Made by a program: the position numbers and the translations under genes
From: Choristoneura fumiferana
Lineage: Eukaryota; Arthropoda; Insecta; Lepidoptera; Tortricidae
Assembly: GCF_025370935.1 (NCBI RefSeq)
Contig: NC_133477.1
Location: 19,210,588 to 19,274,587, forward strand
Direction of reading: 5' to 3'
DNA length: 64,000 nt
In this document: positions 22,429-35,200 of the stretch, piece by piece
How positions within the stretch are numbered: position 1 is the stretch's first letter
Layout: each line of letters starts with the position of its first letter
Notes under the pieces: model-generated
Told to the model about the DNA's origin: nothing
Seen by the model: the letters and a program-made list of their open reading frames with translations, nothing else
Databases searched by the model: none

Positions 22429-24221
22429 TGTAATGCTAATGGAAAAACGCTCATTGCACCGAGCCGTGTGGCAGCCATTTTCGGTGCGATTTTGAGCCCC
22501 GTGTCGGTCAAAATCATGCCTCTTGCGCTTGCCTCGCTCGGCGGGTCGCTTAGTGGAGACTCTGCTTAATAATAATAAAAGAAATAAATTTTCACATTTT
22601 TTTGTGTAAAAATTCCAGGAGCCAGCTACTATCAACTACCCGTTCGAGAAGGGGCCCCTGTCCCCCCGCTTCCGCGGGGAGCACGCGCTGCGCCGCTACC
22701 CGTCGGGGGAGGAACGGTGCATTGCCTGCAAGCTGTGTGAAGCTATCTGCCCCGCTCAGGTATCAAAGAATGATTATGCATGTGTTTAGTATTTTTTTTA
22801 AGACTAGTAACGGGTACATTTAACTATTGCAACACGCAGGACTTATGGGAGGGCTTGGGCTATAGTTTTCATGCAGGCCCAGTGGGGATTAGGAGCTTCA
22901 CACACACCATTACCTTCGCTGGTATGTGCAGGTTTCTTCAAGATGTTTTCCTTCACTGCAAAGCTGTTAGGGCCAGTACAGACGGACTGCATTCCAGCTG
23001 CAACGTAATCAGGGGGGTGTCACTAGGCCATTCCGCCGCCGAGCTACAAGTACATACCGGGCCTCCACAACGTTGAGGCGATTCAGTGCGACTCAACGCG
23101 TGCGAGTGAACACGAGTTATGCGATAGACAGAGAAGCATAAAGTAGGCACGATTCTTATGCCTAAACGTCACTTTTGTACGGCAGTGAAACTTCTGTACT
23201 TGTACTATTACTTATTCTGTGACGTAACTGCCATCTGCCGACTGCCCATGCATTTCAATTGCAGTCAGACTGCAGTCGTGTTTGCAATCGAACTGCAACG
23301 GAAAATGTATGGGCAGTTATAGTGGTTATGTTGCAGTTGAAATTTAGAATGTAATACGCATACGTGGGCTAGAACCCACAACCCTCTGCTTGAGAGGCAA
23401 TAGTTCAAGCCACTAGGCCACTGCTTTTTTTTTAATGCTTTTGGTGATGAGATGAGTGTGATGTTGGCAGGCTATTACGATCGAGGCGGAGGAGCGAGCG
23501 GACGGGTCGCGCCGGACGACGCGCTACGACATCGATATGACCAAGTGCATCTACTGCGGATTCTGCCAGGTATATGGCGTTTTTAGGGTTCCATACCCCA
23601 TAAGAAAAAAAAAACGTATCCATTTTTCTCAGGAATATATGGATAAAATCATGTACTTATACTATACATGATTTTACATTGTATAGGTACTTATCTCTAT
23701 TTTACATACGTACGTAAAATGGGTCCCGATTTTTAAGTTACTTAACAGAGTTCTAAACTACTAGTCTTTTTTTAAGGCAGTCGGGTTTTTGATTTTTTTT
23801 AATTATTTTTCTTCACTTGAATCTTTGAGGGGAATAGTTTCCTATGTTGTTGGATATAGGCCTCCGTGGACGTCCTACGTCTAGTATGATGATGATGATG
23901 TAATGAGTCAAGTGCAAAGTTATGTATTTACTTGATTTACTCAGAAATATTCACAAGTACTTACGTAAATTTTGAAGAATTGCCCAATATTTACTAAATC
24001 GGAAACCACATTTATCCACCTTTCATGATTCCACTGAAACATTACTTTGTTGATTGCAGGAGGCATGTCCAGTCGATGCCATAGTAGAAGGTCCCAACTT
24101 CGAATTTTCCACGGAGACCCATGAGGAGCTACTATATAATAAGGAGAAGCTTCTCCTCAACGGAGACAAGTGGGAGAGCGAGATAGCTTCCAACATCAGA
24201 GCAGACCACCTGTACCGCTAG
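20747..24221 (+). CDS. NDUFS8: NADH:ubiquinone oxidoreductase 23 kDa iron-sulfur subunit (complex I, NDUFS8/TYKY)
   Basis: Exons 20747-20783, 21469-21680, 22619-22759, 23471-23569 and 24060-24221 join in phase to 651 nt, giving 216 residues, close to the usual length of about 210. Residues 1 to about 30 are basic and hydroxylated (MSLAKIFSVSTR...), as expected for a mitochondrial presequence. Two ferredoxin-type motifs are complete: C117-x2-C120-x2-C123-x3-C127-P and C156-x2-C159-x2-C162-x3-C166-P. They bind clusters N6a and N6b, which pass electrons towards N2 and ubiquinone in the peripheral arm of complex I. The second motif is split by intron 4 between Q163 and E164. The alternative upstream reading from a methionine before 21469 is intronic and ignored. 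The gene is head to head with the PDXDC1-like gene. Confidence 0.98.
22365..22427. repeat. (GT)n microsatellite in NDUFS8 intron 2
   Basis: About 30 nearly uninterrupted GT units with a single GCGC break near 22379. The flanks 22090-22360 and 22430-22560 are unusually GC-rich for an intron here, but no splice-compatible exon was found in them. Confidence 0.95.
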
Positions 24222-24666
24222 ACAAGATAGTGCATACAATATCTCTGTCACAAGCATTCATGTAGAGTAGATAATGTTTTAACATACTTATGGGTAAAAC
24301 TAAGTGAGTTGATAAAAAACTGATTCTCATTCTGTCTGAGTATATGGTTTAGGATTTTGCCATGAATTCAATTTAGGCAGGTATATATTATGCAGTTTAG
24401 CTATTAAACTTTTGGTACATTTTATTGTTGGAATTGTTCATTACATGACTGCTTGTGGTAGAGCTTTATTACAAAAAATGTGTTAGTTTAATAAGTTTAG
24501 GAACTATTTTACATTGAGTACTATCTATCATGTCATGAAAATTAAACTTAAATCAGTAAATATGGCCTGTGGCTTAGAAACAATAGGGAAATGTACATAG
24601 CAGCTGTTGTCAATGTGAAATAGCTTCTAAATATAGGAATAATATTAAATTATTCTTTTTGTGATA

Positions 24667-24676
24667 AATAAATAAA
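24667..24676 (+). terminator. poly(A) signal of NDUFS8
   Basis: Two overlapping AATAAA hexamers (24667-24672 and 24671-24676) lie about 445 bp after the NDUFS8 stop, just before a recognisable repeat begins at about 24722. The 3' UTR between is AT-rich with no other feature. Confidence 0.55.
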
Positions 24677-24721
24677 TATCTCAGTTTCTTCAAGATTTTG
24701 ATACTTGGTTAGGGTTTACGG

Positions 24722-24995
24722 TTTTGCAGGTCGTAGGACCTTGTGCAAGGTCCGCCCGGATTGCTACCACCATCTTGCTCGCTAATCCTGCCGTGAAGCA
24801 GCAGTGCTTGCACTGTTGTGTTTTGGCGTGGAGAGTAAGACAGCCGGTGAAATTACTGGCACTTGAGGTATTCCATCTTAGGCCTCTAGGTTGGCAACGC
24901 ATCTGCAATACACCTGGTGTTGCAGATGTTTATGGGCGATGGTATTCTCTTACCATCAGGAGACCCACTTGCTTGTTTGGCTTCCTGTCGTATAA
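24722..24995 (-). repeat. dispersed repeat, GGATGGCAAACGAGCAAGTGG family, copy 3
   Basis: The longest copy here. It begins about 45 bp past the NDUFS8 poly(A) signals and ends in an A-run. Its left end carries AGGACCTTGTGCAAGGTCC, a short palindrome. Confidence 0.75.
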
Positions 24996-25064
24996 AAAAA
25001 AAATACGGTAGCTGACGCGGTTTGCACGCGAGTGGCCACCTATTGAACAATAGTATGAGCAGCG

Positions 25065-25631
25065 CTAACAAAATCGAAGTTCGTATCGTACCGTCTGTCT
25101 CACTCTCGTTGTAGATCTGAGGTGTTAATAAATTCGATCTTCGATCTTATCTTAGCTCAAGTTTTTGTGAGAGGTTTTAAAAGCGGACTGTATCTCTACG
25201 AACGAAAGATTTAGCCTTGTGTGATTCAGAAGGACACGCCCTGCTTAGCGCTGTGTAGGAACTTCGCAGCAGTCAGGTACAGGGCTACTGGACTTCTTCG
25301 AGCTGGCCAGTCTTACCTTCCAGTCCTGGGTTACCTGCTACCCGACTATACGTGAAGCAGCTGCAGCATCCCCTAGATTCCACAAGGCACTAGATAACTT
25401 TTTTAATCTAAACGAACTTCGATAGCGACACGACAGTTCAACGACACGATTCGTACGAGAGAGTGGCGAGATTCTACGGTACTAAGATTTGACAGTTCAC
25501 TGACATTTCTAAATGTTGCTATGTCAATAAAGCAAATTACCTTAGCGAAAACAGAACACTCGTATTAAATAATATAAGCATCGGCGGGACGGTACGATAC
25601 GTACTTCGATTTTCGAATTTCGTAGTAGCCC
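25065..25631. repeat. 567-bp element with GAAGTTCGTATCGTACCG inverted ends
   Basis: The left block ATCGAAGTTCGTATCGTACC and the right block GGTACGATACGTACTTCGAT are imperfect complements; the right end is GAATTTCGTAGTAGCCC, as in the fold-back at 589-695. The interior is unique in this window. Confidence 0.6.
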
Positions 25632-26150
25632 TGCTGCATCCGCACCCGCAGGTTGCGCCCGCGCCAGGTAGCGTAGGCCCGCGCTCCTGACCTTTATTTT
25701 AATTTAATTAGTATAAAAATAAAAACATCGGTTATTTAATAATAATTTATTAGTCCATAATATCAACTTCACGACATAAATATTCGCGAGGCGAGGTAGT
25801 CCATTCAATATCCTACATATAGCATAAGCATTAACAATTCGATTTTATATATCTGTAGCAATAACATGACTATAGCCGTGACAAAGTTATATCCCAATAA
25901 ATACAGCTGTGTGCCATTAATATTTACAATTACAATGGATAGTTCTACTTATCTAAAATATTTAGTAATTTCCAGTTTGTACTCATTCTTTGAATTAAAA
26001 AAATATTATATAATAACACATTGCAGATACGTGGTATTTACGTATGGTAGATAAGCGGATTTGCATTATCTTTGACGACGGTATGATACGAACACGATCG
26101 AGGAATGTAGTTAATGCACGCTCCAGTAATATGTGCACAAATTACATAAT
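25632..26150. other. intergenic, nothing recognised
   Basis: AT-rich sequence after a short GC-rich patch (25635-25690). The longest open frame (62 codons, 25866-26054) has low-complexity composition and no family resemblance. Confidence 0.5.
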
Positions 26151-26597
26151 AAAGACTGTCCACGATAAAATCCGGGCATGCCTGATCTGGTATGTACCTT
26201 CGTAATGAATGCTAATTTTCAAGCATACAAGCGTACAAAATAATTTAGGCACAGTCTATGTATAAAGCTAAAACTCACAGACGCCCTAACTTTTTATTAT
26301 GATTATATTTTAATTATGTAGTTTCATAACAACTAATTACTTAAAAGGCGACCTGGCAGACCTAGGCGGCGATGGCGGGATGAACTGGACTTCTCCTTGA
26401 ATGACTGGCCCTTGTATGCAGGGGACAGAGAGCAGTGGAAGTATTGGGGGGAGGCCTTTGCTCAGCAGTGGGACAGAATAGGCTAACAATAATAATAATA
26501 ATAATAATTACTTAAAAAAAATGCTGCTTGAATATTGGCATTCATTACAAAGATACACCAGATCTGGCATGCCCGGATTTTATCGTGGACAGTCTTT
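26151..26597. mobile_element. MITE with ~75-bp inverted repeats, carrying a LINE tail
   Basis: The left end AAAGACTGTCCACGATAAAA matches the right end in inverted orientation over about 75 bp. Inside, 26345-26480 (plus) translates to a LINE ORF2 C-terminus (RRRWRDELDF and AFAQQWDRIG then stop) followed by an (AAT)n run, so a retroposed tail landed in or was captured by the MITE. Confidence 0.8.
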
Positions 26598-27690
26598 AAT
26601 ATGAGCACGATTTATCAGGACTAGTGTCTAGTCTACGCCATCTAATTTTTGCCGGCCGGCCTGCTCAGCCGCGGTTCGCGCATGCGCGGGGAGCGGGGAC
26701 GCAACAAGAAACAAATGCGCGCACGCATCCATTTACTACGGTATATAATAACTTTTTAGCATTTTCTAAACCTTTCTTCATTCATTAAAGTTGTTGTAAA
26801 CTTCAAGTTCTTATTTTATTTCACAGCATCAGTATCTCAAAATTAAGCATTAGAGAGCTAGTATTTTGTCGTACAGTCCGGGATGATTTTGATCATTATT
26901 CAAATATAAAGTAGGTATATTATATTAGCTACATCCTGATAGAGTTGTAAAATGGTTACTAATGCAAGTAAAAGAAATCTTAACCTTAATCGACAGCGTC
27001 TGATTCATTCCGCTCCATAAATCTCGCTCGCTTTGTTAGCTCGACTATTTCACTACATTTTTAGGATCGTCCTTAGATCATACTGGTATCATAACTACAT
27101 TACGGTACGGTACAGGATACACTCTAAGGATATAACTAATTCAAGGCTTCAACCATCTTACAACATATCTAATACTCAGTCGTATCTTAACTTATAATCA
27201 TAATTAATTACATGCAATACATTACTCATTTAATTCGTCATTGTGCTTGGTCATCCATATCGAGAGAAACCTTCTTCCAGCATGGGCCAAGGGGCAAGAG
27301 TTTACTATTGTTTTCTAGTCTAAGGGAGCCAATGCTTTGCATGACATTTATGATGGCTTACAGGGACCACATTTGATGATCTTTCTACTTGCACACCTTT
27401 CCAAACATGCATTCCTATGCACATCCACGATCCTTGTTTCACCTGATTTTTATTTTTACACCTTCTCAATTTGTAATAAGTTGTGTTCATTACAATCAAG
27501 CGATTTACAACGCTTAGGTGGTAAATAAAGCAATATTTTAGGCTGGAAATGGGTCAATCAAGTTTTGTTATGATGCTGTCATGTTGTCCAAAAGACATAT
27601 ACGCTACTACTGTGCTTAGCAGATAATCCATAAAATAATGGGCTTACAACTCAATGGATAATCCTTTGCTTGTAGTAGAACAATTTTATT
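26598..27690. other. intergenic, downstream of dNK
   Basis: AT-rich, with a small GC-rich patch at 26650-26720. No exon, RNA gene or repeat end was recognised; part may be a long dNK 3' UTR if the proximal signal at 27685-27690 is skipped. Confidence 0.4.
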
Positions 27691-27696
27691 CGAGTG

Positions 27697-30442
27697 TTAG
27701 TTGGTGTGGTTTCCACCGAGTATTTTGTAAGAGTATCTCTCCAAGTCTTCCACTACGGCGTCTAGGTTCTTGTCAGCGTCGATGGTCAGCACTTCGCAGC
27801 CAACGTCTGGCGCAGACAGCCAGTTCTCGTATGAGTCGTGGACCTGAAATTTGAGCATGTTTAGAACTTTATCAAAGGTCAATATTGTATGTATAGCAAG
27901 CGTCCGGCCGGAAGTTGGACCCTGACGTATTTTATGTCTAATAATTAATAACTGATAGAACTATTTCTAGCTTGCTTGCTCTTTTAATTTACGTTTGGAA
28001 ATAGAAAAGGATGGCATTCAATAATGGTGGCAAAGAGACTTGGCATATGATTTTCACAGAAAAGAGTAAAATTTTTTAAAAGAGTAAAATTTTACCTCTT
28101 GTAAGTATGCTAAAGGCACCTCGGATTCCTCGGCCCTACCTCGTTTCATTACTCGCTCCCACACAACTTGTGGGGTTGTCCTTAAATATACTGAAAGTCA
28201 AAGATTTACATAGATGAAATAAATAATAGTTTCATATTCTCATACACTATAGAATAAGATTGGGTACTAAGAAAGGTATACATATTTCAAAGAGGGAAGG
28301 TATCACTAAGGAAAAAACGATCAATTGTGTATTGGTTCCACTTTGGATCACCTACATTTTCTGTTAAGTTATCAAGAACCTATTAAATTCTTTACTTCTG
28401 CTTTTGCTATCTTAATATACAAAGTTTAGCTTACTAGCATATTTTGGGACATAATTTTGATAACAAAGTAATCTACGTAAAAGAATGGTGAATGAAATCA
28501 ACAAACCTATAAGATCTAAGGCTATGTCCAGATTTTTCTCCGTGTAGTCGTACCAGGACATCAACACTTCATACTCTGGGTCTTGGAGGTAGTGCTGCTT
28601 TTTGGCATTCTCTACAAAACAGTGCCTGCTGTTTTGGACAGATCTAGAACAGTTTTAAGCAAATTTATGCAGTTATCATACACATTTCACAGTACCTACC
28701 TATAAAACAATTAAATTCATCCATCTATCATTTTTATAGTGATTTATTGAATAAAATTATATTAAATTATATCTGAGAACTGTCTTTTCAAAAGGGCTTA
28801 TTTCCACTTTGAACTTTTTTTGGGAAATTGAGGAAAATATAAATCCACGGTTTCCATTTTGATATTATTACTTTATTTTCGATATTGTATTTAAGTATGT
28901 TGACATAAACGTTATGGCACTACATACATTGCTTTATCTACCTGAATATTTATGTAAATATCCATATATTTTCAGGATTAAGCTCTTTTGATGCGAACTT
29001 TTGGAATTAAGCCGTTTTGTTGTGGCTGTGGCAAAACTATTTGTTAGGTTTTAATTAAGCCTATTATAAGAATCCAATTATAAGAATTGCTTTGATGGCT
29101 AATGGTTTTGATAGAGCGATCATTGTTAAATCTAAAAGCGATTTTGGTGTCATAATCACAATAAAAAAAAATACTAGCAAATTTCAATTCCAATGAACAA
29201 CACGTTTCTAATGCTTTTTTTCCTTTCCCTGTTTATTTTTTAGTAGCCAGCTTCAAATTTCGAAGTCTACAAAAAGTTTTAAATTAACATGGATAATAAG
29301 TGTATGTACATAATAATATAAGGAAGAATTAGGCCCGAACGTTGATATTTGAACCTTTTTTAAAAGACAACTAGGGGACTAAGAATATTTATTATATTTG
29401 TATTTTTCTGTTTTAAGGAGAACTAAATTTTTAGTTTTTAAAAAACAGAAAAATGGAAATAAGCCCTTTTGAAAAGACACTCCTTAACTGGTTTAGAGCT
29501 ACAAGCTATTAACATGATCAGTGCCAAGAACCCAACAGTGGGATTCTCTGTATGTAGGGTCACTACCTGTTATGAGTGTAGTTTAATGTAGCAATGGTTT
29601 TGAGGATGATAAAAATTAGGCAGAGTCAAATATAAGGCAAATACAGCTTGGCTGAATAAATATTTTGTAACTGTATCTCACCATCTGAGGATTGCAGAAT
29701 CTTACAGCAGTGTTTCCACCATACCTTTATTTTCCATTACATAAATAAATTCATAATTACCTCTCAAACATCTTGACAGTAATATCTGCATGTGAAGGTG
29801 GACTTGTCTGTATCTTGAGCCGGCTTAAGTGCACATAGTGCTGGAACGGGAAAGTCCATGTGTTCACCTCGCTGTACACTAAGCCCAGTAGGTTGTGCCC
29901 AGCCACATTGCGCCATTCTTTCAATGGCTCCTGCATTAGAGTCTAATGTAAGTAATACTTCTACAAATTGACGCACTTACATGCATTGGCATTTGCATGT
30001 GTACTATTAAATCAACCAAATTGAGACGTAACAGGACCTTTTTGCACAGGAAATGACATTGTATTGTTCCTCAATTGAGCAAAAATTTGAATTGTATATG
30101 AGCATGGTTGCAATAAATAAATAAAAAATACATCCGAATTGATAACCTCCTTTTTTTGAAGTCGGTTAAAAATGATAAAGCATTACAGACAGACACATAC
30201 ACGTTAATAAATACTTATTGACGAAAATACTTACACTTGCTGGTTGGCACTGTAAGGAGCACAGTATATTTAAAGTGGCGTCTGTAAAAATATCTCACCG
30301 GATGTGCTTCAACATTGCGGAATTTTTCGAAGAATTTTATGCATGTAGACTTCCCCGACCCGATGTTGCCTTCTATGGACACCCTGAAAGGCCGTTTGCT
30401 GGCCAAACGGGCGGCCGTGCCCACTGTTCTCATATTCGACAT
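27697..30442 (-). CDS. dNK: multisubstrate deoxyribonucleoside kinase (insect dNK type)
   Basis: Exons 30299-30442, 29761-29930, 28507-28643, 28096-28190 and 27697-27843 join in phase to 693 nt (230 residues). The enzyme phosphorylates deoxynucleosides at the 5' hydroxyl, the first step of salvage. Visible motifs: P-loop GNIGSGKST (25-33), EPLKEW (49-54, the substrate-base region), ERS (104-106) followed by CFVEN, and the arginine-rich LID R167-G-R169-A-E-E-S (167-173) leading into PLAYLQE. This matches the single all-purpose kinase of insects rather than the separate TK2/dCK/dGK of vertebrates. The C-terminal tail after the core is shorter than in the fly enzyme. There is no clear mitochondrial presequence. 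The start is the first methionine; Met4 is an alternative. A minus-strand AATAAA sits only about 7 nt after the stop (27685-27690). Confidence 0.95.
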
Positions 30443-30750
30443 GATTTAATAGTTTTATTTACGTTTTTACACGACATATATTATTCGTTACTTTGAGGTT
30501 ACACTATTCTTTATTACAAACCTTGCTACGTTTAAGGTACTTATAATGCTTTTGTTCTGTATGTTACGGGTTGAACGAAAAAACAGAAAGCAAGATCAGA
30601 AAAGTGCAAAAGGCGGCAAACTGCGTAAACAAAAATTAGTGCATACGTCAAAAGTGACAGCAAAATGTCAAAGCCGAAGCTATTTGACGTAATGTAGAAA
30701 ACGCTGAACCTAGGTGGTCAATACAAAAGGTATGTATGTATGTCGGCGGC

Positions 30751-31145
30751 CGATCGTAAAATCCGCCATTTCATTATATGCCTAAAAGTTGGCCAGGCAT
30801 ATCACGATGTTTCTGAGAAACAATACGGTAGATATGCCGAAAACAAGAAAGATTTATGTACGACGAGCGAAGCGAGGAGTGGTTAGAAGGAATTGTGACC
30901 ACAACCCATGAGCCGAGCGAGCGAAGCGAGCGTGCCTCGGCAGCGGCCGTCTAAGTGCCAGAATTTATATTTATGGCATCGTTTCATGATATGCCTAGAA
31001 ATTTCATGATCTGCCTAAACGTCACTAGGCAAATCGTTAAACGGTGAGTTTTGAACGATAAGGCGGATATCCTTTAGCCAATTCATGAAATGGCGCCATT
31101 TCACGATATACCTAGGAATTCGTGATCTGGCGGATTTTACGATCG
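30751..31145. mobile_element. 395-bp MITE with internal copies of a TTTCATGATATGCCTA motif
   Basis: The ends CGATCGTAAAATCCGCC (30751-30767) and GGCGGATTTTACGATCG (31129-31145) are exact complements. Variants of the 16-bp motif occur at least five times in both orientations. TATGT repeats flank both sides. It lies about 310 bp upstream of the dNK start. Confidence 0.85.
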
Positions 31146-31601
31146 ACATGTATGTAAACTCTTTATTGCACATAAAAGGCACATAAAAATAAAATAAAAA
31201 TAAATACAAATACACAGAAAGCCGTTTGACGCGTATGTATGTATGTATGTCTATTCCTATGTCCTCTCGTAACTACTCAACGGCTGAACTGATTTTGATA
31301 AATGGTACGTCATTGGATTCGTCTTAATGACGCGAGTGACACTGGGTACATGAAATTCTTAAAAAAAAACAATATGGCGGATTTTTGGCGCTGAATTGTA
31401 AGTTTTCAAAAAATGATTTTTATTCAAACTTATCGAGTGGGGTATCAAATGAAAGCTAATAATTAGCCCATTCTAAAAATATATGGGTTATAACCGTTTT
31501 AATATACCATTTTCACAGAAAAGTGTGAAATAAAACAATAAATTTAAAAAAATCAAAAAACCCTACTGCCTTAAAAATACTAAAAAGAAGAAAACAAGTC
31601 T

Positions 31602-31742
31602 AGTGGGCTAGAACTTTGTTAAGTAGCTAACTTAAAGTTCAACAGTCGGGACCCATTTAAATCGTGACGCTCAAAAATTCTTACCTAATGGGTCCCGACT
31701 GTTGAACTTTAAGTTAGCTACTTAACAAAGTTCTAGCCCACT
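31602..31742. repeat. fold-back element with 54-bp perfect arms
   Basis: The arms 31602-31655 and 31689-31742 are exact complements around a 33-bp loop; weaker pairing continues outward through the AAAATACTAAAAA / TTTTTAGTATTTTTAA blocks. A diverged half-copy lies at 23715-23800. Confidence 0.93.
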
Positions 31743-32299
31743 TTTTAGTATTTTTAAGGGAGTCGGGTTTTTTGATTTTTTAATTTTGTAGAATAAAAAG
31801 ATTGCATACTTACCTGCCTACATACAATACAATACAATAATTATTATTTGATAGAGTCTTATACTTAAATTCAAATTCAAATTTAAAATGTTTATTGCAA
31901 GGTCATAAGTTATTACATAGATTGTCATAGATGTTAAATCAGTATATATATGTTTAGTTAACAGTACATCATGTCCTGTCTCGGAGAGACGTGCAATAGT
32001 CTATTTAATACATTAATAAATTAACAATAATTCATTCAATTATATTCCCGAATTATAAATACCCAAATAATATCAAATAATAACATAAGAAATAATAATC
32101 ACAAATCAATATTTAATCTAATAAATTAATAACAATTCAATCAATAATAACAATTCTGAATCAATAAACAATGTCAAGAGTAATGTCAAATGTACCAAAA
32201 TAATAATAACAATCAATTTTAACATTAAACCGGCCTCAAATATAATTATTGCCATTCATTACATATATAATTGGTAACAATTTACCATTATACTAATAT

Positions 32300-35200
32300 A
32301 TATCACAGAGTTACTTACAATGAACGAAAAGAATTTCCTTGCTCACCCGCGCCCTTATATTTGACCATTCTCCGCAAAGTAACGCCTGATTCAATAAAAG
32401 AGTCTTATACGTACTACAACACATAGTACATGGTTAATGAATTAAGGATTAACAAAATTGACGTGGTAACATACATACGCAATGAGTAGCGTTATCGCTA
32501 CGGAGCGATATCTTACTTGCAACCTTTGAAATAAGAAAGAAGAAATATAATACTTACGCCTGTTTAATAGAAAAGTCCGAATTATGTCATACTTATTTTT
32601 TCTATTCATCGACTACATGCACCTTTCCTCGCTTCAGTTAATAAATAAATATAATTTAGGACTGGCACTTGTATTGAAATTTTGGGTTACATGCCTTTTA
32701 TGCGTCTCTGTTTTTCCCAATTCTCAATCTTGCAATAAGTTTCTAATGTCTAGGGTCTATCTAGACTATAACATGGTCTAGATAATATTTTTTTTTGTGA
32801 GCTGGCTTGGCTAAACTGGTGCGTGCAGACGATTTGGATGCCTTTCCAGTTTTGTTTGTAGCGTTTAGCAACAGAAGCCTTTCTCATTCACTGTTTTCAT
32901 TTTTCTTTAGTTATTCATGAACCTCCGGGACTTTGATGAACCATGGTGCCTTTGAGATGCTTTTGAAATCTATGGAGTCTGAGAGGGTTACACAGTAATT
33001 CTGTCGTCATTCTGACCAGAATGGTGGACTGAAGTGATACCAGAATAAGCGTGCTACCGATTTCTAAGTTAAATAAAAGTAGGTAAGTAATTCGATGATT
33101 AGGTCGGAGATGATTACACAACACAAAGGAAAACTGATCTACCCACATTCTATAACTTAACAAACTTCAAAACGTTCGCAGCGCCGTCCAATTATCCCCG
33201 ACAACAAACTAAAATCCAGCTCAACAAAATAAACATTCCAGATTGACAGTTCCATTTAGAGATGAAATGAACGGATGGCAACGAGTGACGGGCTTGCAAC
33301 GGATCTGATATATTTCATTTCCGTTGCTAGATAGAGAAATCAATTTTGTTATTTTATCCCCAATTTTACATTGGATAAGTTGGGGATGGGAGAACAAAGA
33401 CATTTTTACCGTTAAGTTGGCCATATAAAAATTTGAACGAAATAATAACACACACACACAAACAAACATCACGCCTGTATTCCCAAACGGGGTATACAGG
33501 GGGTATTTGTGGTGTACAATAAAGAGTAATTGTATTGTATTGTATTGTAGCGTACACGAAACGATTACCGCTTCGGAGCCACTTTTAGCAACTTTAGGTT
33601 TTAAGTTTGACAAAAACGGTACAATAGTGACAGGTTGCTAGCCTAAGAAATAATAAGTTTCTGTTAAAAAAACATTTTTAATACAAGGTTTTTTCTGCTC
33701 ACTGTAATTTTTATTGATTGTACTTGAAGCGTCATCTAACTTACGTAATAAAATGTATACCAAATTTGACGTCAATCCGACCACTGGAAGTGGGTCAAAA
33801 AGAAAGAACTTTGTACATAACAGATTTAACCAACAACAAACAAACACGGCAAGTTTAAAAACCGGCATAAGTTATTCCAAGGATATTTGAGCCCATCATT
33901 ATGAGAACAAAATGAAAAGCTAAGCGTAGAATTAAAGCAGAGTTGTAGCTACATTATCCACGTTATTAAAACTAGGGAATGGCTCATTATATAATGGAAT
34001 AATGAACGCATTGTTGACTCATTGCTGCGCGAACTTCCCGCTCCGTTCTATTGTTTGAGTCACCGTTTTTACTCTTCGTTGCTCGTTGCATTGTTGATGG
34101 GTGTAGATTTAACCGTAAATCATAGACCAGGGATGTATTTTTAAAAATAATATATGTTTATTTTGAAATCGTCTCAAAAACCGCTAAAGTGCGTATGCGT
34201 GTCGCACATTTTGGAGTTTCGTACTAAATGTAGAATATTTAAGCTGTCCGAATGGCAGTTCTTTGCTACGGGTTTGGCCGCTAAATTAATTTGGTTCACA
34301 ATTAAATTAAGGTACAAGTAGTATGTAGATGGCTCTATCATGAGAATGGGCATAGGCTATACTACACCGCTAGATACCCAAAGAGAAAAAATTACACGGG
34401 TGTTCTTCATCCAACATAAAAGAAGAACCTTATCTAATTTTAGGAAATTACTTTAAAAATTAAAACGAACCCTAAAACTTAATATCGAGGATTTCTTCAA
34501 CAAAAACTGAAAAAATACATTATTTAACCAGCATTAAAACAAATAAAATTATTTCTCTTATAGATGGCGCCCCTGGGACGGGACCTTTGTTTAAGGATAA
34601 ATTAATTTAACCGTCGTCGCAAAAGTTGAAATCGTAAACTGACTCGTAAAACGTACCTAATTAATTTTTGAACTTAGTTACGGTTGTCAACAGTTTTATG
34701 TTGATTTTATAATGTAGCTTAGGGCTAACCTAACTTAGCCTGTACGTTCAAATGTTGCAAGAAAAACAAATTCTTGGGGATTTTTTTTGCGCTGGCTACA
34801 CTGAAAAAAAAAAGTACGAGACTGAATTTTAATTTAACTTGCATTGTTGGTTTGCATTTAAGTTCTCTTAACGTATCAAGTCGAATTTCATCACAAATTC
34901 ATTCACTTGTAGACAAATTTTGACAAAACGTTGGCACTAGGCAGGCCTCCCACTAGGTGGACCGACGACAACGCGAAAATTGCGGGCAACCGATGATATA
35001 AGTTGCGAGTTATTGTTCATTGTGGCGTTCAAAGGGTGAGGCCTTTGTTCAACAGTGAACATCGTCCGGCTGATAATGATGATATTGATGATGTAGACAT
35101 GTGTCTAATTTAATTTTAATTGTATCTTGTGTTTTTTTATCTTTAATTTTTTTTTAGAAAAATTTATTTAGATAAAAAGGCACTACAAATTGGAGACTTC

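Noticed and set aside
22139..22635. Overlapping 94-126 codon frames with runs of CV or HT
   Set aside because: Produced by the (GT)n microsatellite in NDUFS8 intron 2.
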